Source of the DNA: Botryotinia globosa
Lineage: Eukaryota; Ascomycota; Leotiomycetes; Helotiales; Sclerotiniaceae
Reading direction: 5' to 3'
Length of the DNA stretch: 64,000 bases
Assembly (NCBI GenBank): GCA_014898425.1
Contig: RCSZ01000001.1
Span: 3,658,001 to 3,722,000, forward strand
Part shown: positions 55,774-64,000 of the stretch, in pieces
Position numbering within the stretch: position 1 is the stretch's first letter
How the letters are laid out: each line of letters begins with the position of its first letter
The notes under the pieces: model-generated
Told to the model about the DNA's origin: nothing
Database searches by the model: none
The model's input: only the letters and a program-made list of their open reading frames with translations
Position numbers and translations under genes: made by a program

Positions 55774-56748
55774 TCAATGTCCTTCTTTTGCGCCGAGCCA
55801 CTTTGGATAGTAATTACCTCCAGCAGTCGCATCTCTCATACCCATTCCTTCCCCCTTCGCGGAACCAAACACCTGAAAGTAACACCGAAAAGGTCTTCTC
55901 GGCTGAAAGACAGCCTCATCTTCTAGCATTCTATATTCGACCAATTGATCCCAAGCAACAGGTTCCTGAGACGAATACCAACGACATAATCTGCGTCTCG
56001 CCAGCCAAATCAACACAGTCGCGTTTGCACTACGACAATTGTCGCCATCTCTGTGATCAAAATTTCTCAATGCCAATCTCAAAAAATCTCCATAAGTACC
56101 TGCACGAAACGTGATATTATCCTCCAGTCCAAACTGCTTACGTCGATTGACAAAACAGTGATGTCTGCGTTTGTCAATTCCGCTGCGTCGCGGAGGACAA
56201 ATCTGCCGAAATTCGCATTTGGATCCGAATTCTGCTCTCTGTTCATGGCCCCGAATTGCCATCCCACTGTCTGCGGCAAGTCCATGGATAGTATTTGGAA
56301 TCTGATCGTTGCGGGGTGACATACTATAACTCGAGAGTCGAGGTTCCCTTCCCTGAGCCCTCATCTTACACACAGAAAACTCAAAATTCACAGCTCTTTT
56401 ACTTGCGTAGAACGCCATCAACGCCATGTCCTGACTATAGGTATTTTCAAAATCCAAATCAGGACGTGTAGCTCCGTATTTACCTTGATAAAACGCACAT
56501 GCGATAGCATGACGATGAGCCAGATTATTCGGATCGATCACCATCCACACTACCTCGCCCTGATAATTCTGCTTGATTAGTGCGCGGACTTGAGCTTGTC
56601 TTGTCTTGTCAAATGGGTCGATGATTTGTATTGCTCTCTCGGTTAGCTCGCCTCAGGCACCGGCGAGATACCATAGAGTCACAGCTAGGCTTGTTTTTGC
56701 TGAGGCTTTGACTATCACTCCAAGGTGATGAGAATTAGGGGGCGTCAT
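55774..56748 (-). pseudogene. Unassigned gene interrupted by one in-frame stop
   Basis: From the ATG at 56748 (or 56838) a frame reads MTPPNSHHLGVIVKASAKTS to a TGA at 56655-56653, and the same frame then continues for 293 codons to 55774. The part just after the stop reads ELTERAIQIIDPFDKTRQA, then NYQGEVVWMVIDPNNLAHRH and YSQDMALMAFYASKRAVNFE, which looks protein-like and helical. The part towards the C-terminus is rich in Arg and Cys. No family was recognised. A short intron removing the stop is possible, but no clear GT-AG pair was found. If the stop is real this is a recently disabled gene; it may also be only partly coding. Confidence 0.4.
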
Positions 56749-57545
56749 TGTTATGGATTGGCACAACGCTGATGATTTTCGGTCAGGATGGTAATTTAGC
56801 TTGGTGATTGGGTTGAGAAAAGTAGATCTTGTCTTCATAAAGTGCCTGTTTATATCGCTGGAGTGATGATCGTATGTGAGAGAGCCGAGATGTCAGCTCG
56901 TACGGCAATGCTCCTACGGCACCCTCAATCATGTGGTTCTCAGAGATTAGGTTATCGTTTCTTAATAATGACAAGAAAGGGAATGGATTGAATGTCAAAT
57001 TGAAACATGTATAAGAGGAGCTTACCATTCACTCCACTGCAGAGGCCTGAAGGCGCCCAAATTGTCACCGATAATATGCTGACAACAAATATGTGAATTA
57101 TTTGGAGATCATAAACATATGAAAGCTACTACTTTTCATATTTGCAGTTCGGCTTCTCATAGTGACTGCTCAAAATGAAGACAACATAGATACAATGCTA
57201 CACTCTTTCAAAGTTTATTATTAAGAAGCCGCGAACAGACGAGAGAGAAATCATTCATGCTAGCTGCCCACACCAGGTAGGTGCAATTTGAAATATAATA
57301 GTCTGCTATACTATACCAAGTTCACCAGACCAAAGAAAAAACGACCTCACTCACAATAGCTCCTATTTTCTCGCGAGCACACTTAAGGTGCCCAATAGTC
57401 TAGGCTAGAAAACTAGATATAAGTTTTGAATTTCTGAAAGTAGTCCAATATTAGAAATAGATTTATTAGATTCGGAAAGCATATGCTTTAAATTATCAGA
57501 CTGCATTCCGGATTACTGAGATTCCTGGCCATACCATATTCTACC
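56749..57545. other. Intergenic, nothing recognised
   Basis: Upstream flank of the interrupted gene and 3' flank of PEX1. No coding-like frame or repeat. Confidence 0.5.
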
Positions 57546-60500
57546 CTACATTAAACTCGACCTCCCACCAACCTCCGTTCCTCCTTGTCCATTTGGCATA
57601 TCCCCACTTCTTCCCACAACAAACTCCCTATATATTCCCTGTAACCTCCTTCGCTCGTCAGCACTGATACTTGGTCTTGTACCCTCCAAACTCTTCACTA
57701 GATGTTTCCAGAGAATAGTGACTTCTTGCTGACTTTTAACTTCCTTCTGCTCTCCTCTGTCTTCACTCGAAACATCAATACCCTTTGCTCTCAGCTTTTC
57801 CTTCTTCTTTGCCTTTTTGATCTCTTCCAATTTGGCCGTAATGGCAGCTTTCTCAGCAAGTTGTTTGGAGCGATTGTTACCAGCTTTTGCGCGTGTCTCG
57901 GCTTCCGTCCGATCTTCATCTTCGCCATATCGGAACTGTACAAAACTTCGAGGCCCGCCAGATGCCCCATTTGTCTTAGCACCATTACGTTTTCCTCCAA
58001 CCTCAACTTGCTCATGATCACCAAGTACATCGTGAATGGCTTCAAGTTGGGCATTGGATATTAAAGCCTGAAGATCTGCACCAGAGTAGCCGTCGGTCCT
58101 ACGAGCGATCTCATACAGCCCTCCTTCAGGACTATCTCGGACTTCTTCAGATAATTTCAGCTTTTTGCCTAGTGCCTTGAGGATATCAAAGCGATCTTCC
58201 ACATTTGGAAGATCACATATAAGGGACTTGTCCAAGCGACCCGGACGGAGTAATGCCGGATCGATTAAATCTGGTCTCGAAGTAGCTGCGAGTACATAAA
58301 CTCCGGATAAACCTTCAGCACCATCCATTTGTGTCAACAATTGATTGACTACCCGATCAGTTACACCAGTAGAATCATGACCACGCTTAGGAGCTATAGA
58401 ATCAAACTCGTCGAAGAATAGTACACACGGTCTAGCAGCTTCAGCTCGCTCGAAGAGATCGCGAACAGACTTTTCAGAAGCACCGATATATTTGTTGAGA
58501 ATTTCGGGTCCTTTGACACTGATGAAATTCAACCCACATTCTCCTGCGACTGCACTTGCAAGGAGAGTTTTACCACAACCTGGAAATCCATACAAGAGTA
58601 AACCCGATCGCAATCGGAGTGGACATTGTGCAAAAATTGGCGCATAAGTAGTAGGGTACTGCAATGTCTCAAGTAGGATTTTCCGGGTCTCCTGCAATCC
58701 TCCGATCGAGTCAAAAGTGGTAGTGGAAGTCTGAAGGGTAACGTTTCGAAGTGACGCCGGCGTAAATCCTTTCAAAGCACTGTCAAAATCTTCTCTTGTG
58801 AGTCGAATAGAACCACTATCGGCGTTCTGCAAGGAGCTTGAGACTGTCCGAATCATTGCTTCGCTCCTAGCTCGCGCTACGAGAAGGACGAGGTCTCCAG
58901 GCATGTATCCATCAGTTTGACCAGCCAGGTCTAAGAAATCGAGATCTTGATCAATAACATAACCGTCGTCTTCCGATTTCTTGGCACCTTCTATACTCGA
59001 GCCACCCATCCAATCTATCTCATTGTATTTCTCGCTATTTCCTGCTGTGCTTGGGCGGCTACCAGATGTCACTGGTTTTGCCGTAATTTCCGAGATGCCA
59101 TTTTCCATAGCAACCTTTTCCATAACTCTTCTTCGCCCTTCTTTGTTTGGAGCTTTCAAAGCAACAATCTCTCGCACGCAATGACAACCGATAATATTTT
59201 TGTGAAGTGACTCTTTCGCTTGAGCGGTGGCAAGCAGAACAACGTTACTGCGATGCCCAATTAAGTATTCTCTAGCAATTGAAATTATCTTCTCGCTAAT
59301 TAAATCACTTCGGAGATTGTCATTGCCTACTTCAAGCTCTGTTTCTGCGGGACACAACTTGTCAAGATCATCCAATATCACAATGGACTTTCCACCGATT
59401 CTTGCACCCCATGAGGCAGCCAAAAAAATCCGATCGAATGTTTCACGAATGGTTGAGACACGTGCCTCATCGGTAACAAATTTTCGACATGAAAGATATG
59501 TGGTATGATATCTGCCATCTTGCCGTAAACGATGTGCTAAGTTTTGGACTACTGCTGTCTTGCCAGACCCCAAAGCACCAGTGAGCAATACGGAAGACAG
59601 GTGCGAAAGGTGTGAGTGTAGTTGTTCTATGAGACTATCAATTCCCACAAGAACAGGAGCTTTTGCACCAATACCATCGATCGCATTTGCTGCAAGGGTT
59701 AAGGGTCTTGGAATAGCGGCTTGAACCTCAAGATTGAATTTCTTTTCCGAACCAAGAAACCAATTACAAGGCTGCTTTCCGGAATCTTGTGGTCCTTGCT
59801 CCAGACGAATCATTCCGCCTTGCCAGCTTGATGGAAAGTCAGAACCTGATGGCTTGCCGAGTACTAAGCCATCAGTCAATGGTCCCTCAAGAATGCCACT
59901 ATTAGAACCATTCTGGCTGTACATTTTCATGATTGATTTTGCAGCTTCTTCCCGCTCAGCTTTCGATTCCCCCCCAAATTTGAGACCTTCACTCGCTTTT
60001 CCCGTGCTAGATGTATAGGGGAATATCTTGATATGTGGAGTACCAGATTTAGAAGTGGGTTGGAAAGTTGGCTTTGAAGCTTGGGATGGGGCAGGCGCAA
60101 CCCTTATCACACCTCCAACCATATTTTTACATCCCATGGAGGCGCAAAGTGAACTGGATAAGGCCACATGGTATTGGTCTGGCGGTTCATCCCATGTCAT
60201 CAATCTAGCTACTACCTTCGATGCAGGCTTCCCGGCAATACCGGTATTTTCATCTTCTTGTTGTTGTCGTTGTGGGTCGATTGGCTCTTGTAAAGTAGCA
60301 GGCTTGACAACGGTGACGGTGACCCAAGTGAGCCCTTTCAAGGAGTCACCGAGAATGAAGTCTCCATCAACCCAAATCTTCAATCCTCCATCATCTGCAT
60401 CTTTCTCTTCTTCAAACCACTCCCCACAAAGTGCTCTGTCAATTCCTCTATAATACATAGCCGGCTTCGTTTCTTCACTTCGTCCACTTTTCCGACGTAC

Positions 60501-61331
60501 TGCACTAGAAACACTTCGTCCGCCAACACTCTTCCGTGAAGATACACTCATATTTTCGCCCGTATTTCGTGATGGCTTCGACCTTGTTTTAGGGGCCACA
60601 ATGACTTCTGCATCCGGTGCTAGCTTCGTGAACGCGATATTTGAAGGCGGAGCAGGAAGGAGAGACGTGACTATAATATTGGCAGTCGAGGTTGGTGAAA
60701 GGTGTAAAGTAAGAGGATGCGGCAGTTGCGATGAACCACTCGGTGAAGTAAAGCTTGGATTTGGTAATGCGCGAATTTGATTGATGAAATTGAGCTCGAG
60801 GAAATTAGCATGCAATTCTATAATCTCCCAATCTTCTGGCGTCAAAGGTTCAATATTAATGGTATGGGCGACAGGAGGGTCGACGTGTATAGTCGCTGTA
60901 ATTTTCTGTCCATCTGATATTCCTAAAGTTCGCGCAAAAGTTGCATCTATCTCTACAACCTGGACTTCTTGCTCTCTACCAGATCCCCTCGTGCCACTTA
61001 TCCCATCCCTCCCAACAATTGGTGCAAGCTTGCGCTTGCTTTGCATACCCGTCCATCCCACGAAGATGGATCGTTGAGTCGGGGCGCCATTCGTTTGATT
61101 TGGGCTCTGCGGAGGTGGAAGTCGGTAGTTCAATTCTACAATCACATTTTGTGCAAGCTACGGAATGTGAGTGTGTGATTATGAGGTAGATTCTTTGCGA
61201 CTTACAGCATTGATATTAACTAGTAATGAAGATAATGATGAAGGCAAGTTGACCAAGCAATTCTTTAGATGAATTAATGATATCTCTGCAGGTGTAGCTT
61301 GACTACCACGTCCTTTCAAGTTTGAGGCCAT
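57546..61331 (-). CDS. PEX1: Peroxisome biogenesis AAA ATPase PEX1
   Basis: Two exons: 61331-61206 and 61157-57546, with a 47-nt intron (GTAAGT to TAG); 1245 residues. Exon 1 gives MASNLKGRGSQATPAEISLI, the start of the double-psi-barrel N domain, which continues LAQNVIVELNYRLPP. The first AAA cassette has Walker A GALGSGKT (about 571) and Walker B IVILDDLDKL. The second, better conserved, has GFPGCGKT (about 901), LFFDEFDSIAP (about 956) and an SRPDLIDPALLRPGRLD arginine-finger region. PEX1 and PEX6 form the hexamer that pulls PEX5 receptors out of the peroxisomal membrane. The charged C-terminal tail is longer than in yeast. Divergent from MCM7. Confidence 0.96.
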
Positions 61332-61996
61332 AATTAAAGGTATTATAATACAAATCAATATACCATAATGAGGGAGAAAAGATAGAAAGGAGAGAGGTTC
61401 CCAAAAGATGAAATGCCTTGAGCATTTCAACTGACCGTCACAAGTTCACCTCGGTATATCATTTCTGGAGCGCATACCCACCCGTACCTGAGAGCTGCAA
61501 ATGCGGTTCCGCTTATTCATGGCATACCAATACCAAAATTGTATGAGTCTTGACATTTATTAACCCCTTCCGAAATGAACTCAAAATCAAGACAAGAATA
61601 TATCATTTTGCGATTGAAACGACTGTCAATTTTTGATTTCGCACTCTAGAATTTACCATTCCAATTTGATGGATTGTCAATCATTTATAGTGATTTAAAT
61701 GTCGATTTTGGTATACTGTATTTCGAACAATGTAACCATGATTAAACGGAGCGGCGTGCCACAAATAGCTTGATTAGACACGAAAATTCACGAACCGTTG
61801 ACAGGGGGATTGATCTTTACTATCAGCGCGTGAATTTCAATTTGGAGATTTGACTGAGAGATTCCTCAATCCAACCTCATAACCCTTTGCGCCGGCGGCC
61901 CCTCCATAATAATTTCTCTATTACAGTCTTCTATTACTTGCGCAAAGTCTTGAATCTTTGATTAAATTCTCAGAGTATCAAGGGGCTCTCAGGAAA
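61332..61996. promoter_or_regulatory. Divergent promoter region of PEX1 and MCM7
   Basis: 665 bp between start codons with no gene. A GC-rich CCTTTGCGCCGGCGG segment at about 61883-61898 near the MCM7 start loosely resembles E2F/MBF-type sites of S-phase genes; this is a weak match. Confidence 0.4.
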
Positions 61997-64000
61997 ATGG
62001 CGCTGCTTCAATACAAAGCTCCCGTCAACTATGAAGCTCATCAAGGTATGGAGTTTTCAATTACTGAATCTTTCTGTGATACTGATCCAATGACTAGAGG
62101 CTTTCGAAGACTTCCTTTCCACCTTCAAAACTTCTCCGACTGCGAACATTACCCATGCTTTGGGCGGCATGAACATTGATGAGGATGATTTCAGCGATGA
62201 CAACGATATGATGGATGATGATGATGATGACCAGACCTCAAGGAGGCAGACCAGAGCTCAAGCAAAGGTTCCCAAGCTGAAGTATTTGGAGTTATTACAA
62301 AAAGTTGCGGACAGATACGAGGATGAAATCACAATTGAACTGGACGATTTGGCCAAAGTATAGCGACCGCCCCTCCATCTGTTTGATAAACTGACAGTTG
62401 TAGTATGACGACTTACTGGATGAAGCCGGAACTCCTCTCAATCTAGTCAACTCGATTGAAACTAACGCAAAGCATTATCTGGACATTTTATCCAAGGCGG
62501 TCGATGCAGTGATGCCGCAACCTACAAGAGAAATCAAGTGAGCTGAGCTGTAAATTTGCTGTGGTTTGTTTACTAATTCGGTCACAGCTATAAGGATGAT
62601 GTACTTGATGTTCTCATGTCGCAAAGAACAGCTCGAAATAACGCCTTACGCCGTGCTGCCGCAGAACAGAGCGATATAACGGTTGAGCCCGAACTCTTCC
62701 CTGCCGAACTTACAAGAAGATATACCCTGAACTTCAAACCATTAAGCGCTTCCGGAGATAACTCCAAAAAAGCTTTGGCAGTGCGACAGGTTCGTGGTGA
62801 ACATCTTGGTCATCTTATTACCGTTAGGGGTATTACTACAAGAGTTTCAGATGTTAAGCCGACTGTGGAAGTAAACGCATATACTTGTGATAGATGTGGT
62901 TGCGAAATTTTCCAGCCCGTTGGATCCAAGACATTCGGGCCATTAGTTGAATGTCCTTCTCCCGATTGTACTACGAATCAAACCAAAGGACAACTCCATC
63001 ATTCCACTCGAGCCTCAAAATTCCAGCCATTCCAAGAAATCAAAATCCAGGAAATGGCCGAACAAGTCCCGGTTGGTCACATTCCTCGAATGTTGACTGT
63101 CCTATGCCACGGGGCTCTAGTTCGACGTATCAATCCTGGAGATGTTGTCGATATTGCAGGAATTTTCTTACCTACGCCATATACTGGCTTCAAAGCCATT
63201 AGAGCTGGTCTCCTCACTGATACATATCTTGAGGCACAGCACGTCACTCAACACAAGAAGGCTTACGAAGACTTAACTATTGATAGCCGAGTTTTCAAAC
63301 GAATTGAGCAATACAGAGCATCTGGCCATGTTTACGAATACCTTGCAAAATCCATCGCGCCTGAAATTTACGGTCATTTAGATGTGAAGAAAGCATTACT
63401 TTTATTGTTGGTCGGTGGTGTTACTAAAAGTATGGGTGATGGAATGAGAATCAGAGGTGATATAAATATCTGTCTGATGGGTGACCCGGGAGTGGCAAAA
63501 TCTCAATTACTCAAATACATCACCAAAGTGGCACCCAGAGGAGTTTACACTACCGGTCGTGGAAGTAGTGGTGTTGGTCTTACTGCAGCGGTTATGAAGG
63601 ATCCAGTAACCGATGAAATGATTCTCGAAGGTGGTGCGCTGGTACTTGCTGATAATGGTATCTGCTGTATCGATGAATTTGACAAGATGGATGATACCGA
63701 TCGGACTGCAATTCACGAAGTTATGGAACAACAGACAATTTCCATTTCCAAGGCCGGGATTTCTACGACTTTGAACGCTAGGACTTCCATTTTGGCAGCT
63801 GCCAATCCTCTTTATGGCCGTTACAATCCCAGGATATCTCCAGTGGAGAACATCAACCTTCCAGCAGCGTTACTCTCCCGTTTCGATGTACTATTCCTTA
63901 TTCTTGACACTCCTACTAGAGATAACGATGCTCTCCTCGCTCGCCACGTCACCTATGTTCACATGAATAATAAACATCCTGATACTGAAGGTGTTGTTTT
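61997..64000 (+). CDS. MCM7: DNA replication licensing factor MCM7, 3' end beyond window
   Basis: Exons 61997-62045, 62098-62357, 62404-62537 and 62588 onward (open to the window end) are GT-AG with short introns. The N-terminus reads [19 protein letters not shown] and then [10 protein letters not shown]; an acidic run of Asp follows. The MCM N-terminal domain has the zinc motif CDRCGC..CPSPDC. The AAA+ core shows Walker A GDPGVAKS, the hairpin [17 protein letters not shown], Walker [10 protein letters not shown] and the arginine finger [13 protein letters not shown]7 is a subunit of the MCM2-7 helicase that licenses origins. Roughly 620 residues are present, about three quarters of the usual 800; the last part is cut by the window edge. 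Confidence 0.97.

Noticed and set aside
1..64000. tRNA or rRNA genes
   Set aside because: No A-box/B-box pair with cloverleaf potential or rRNA-like block was noticed by eye; a tRNAscan-SE or Infernal run would settle it.

Overview
The window looks like nuclear DNA of a filamentous ascomycete, most likely a leotiomycete of the Sclerotiniaceae (Botrytis/Sclerotinia type). Support: short (about 45-105 nt) GT-AG introns with CTAAC/CTAAT branch sites, fungus-specific families (2EXR protein, CFEM-like secreted protein, Alb1, PAM17, cyanovirin-N homologue) and an AT-rich block carrying terminal-inverted-repeat elements. The genus is an inference; the fungal assignment is firm.

Layout. 1-5.4 kb is an AT-rich, gene-free block holding two non-autonomous TA-target inverted-repeat elements, one with perfect 82-bp ends. 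5.7-19.8 kb is a sparse region: a 2EXR protein, a large coiled-coil/RRM-like protein, a small membrane protein, a CFEM-like membrane-anchored secreted protein, a TA-rich minisatellite, an unassigned protein and a broken 3-ketodihydrosphingosine reductase copy. 19.8-23.8 kb is gene-free. 23.9-30.0 kb holds a RhoGAP and the divergent pair RRS1 / mitoribosomal mS29. 30-38 kb is nearly empty apart from a small cyanovirin-N homologue whose splice junction does not keep frame. 38-64 kb is a dense housekeeping region: a 1562-residue protein with a possible meiotic-axis (Red1/SYCP2-like) layout, a NEDP1/DEN1-type deneddylase, a 3-dehydroshikimate-dehydratase-like TIM barrel, Alb1, UBA4, PAM17, a chromodomain/AT-hook protein, a tungstate-binding-type periplasmic-binding protein, an interrupted unknown gene, PEX1 and the 5' part of MCM7.

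There is no operon or evident biosynthetic cluster. Linked functions recur: ribosome assembly (RRS1, Alb1) and mitochondrial biogenesis (mS29, PAM17), ubiquitin-like modifier biology (deneddylase, UBA4), and chromosome biology (chromodomain protein, axis-like protein, MCM7). Several genes are divergent pairs sharing short promoters (RRS1/mS29, Alb1/UBA4, PAM17/chromodomain, PEX1/MCM7). The most novel leads are the axis-like protein, the inverted-repeat elements, and a recurring palindrome (CCTAGGTA) that interrupts the reductase pseudogene and recurs in spacers.

All gene models were built by hand from reading frames, splice motifs and family knowledge; no database search was run.
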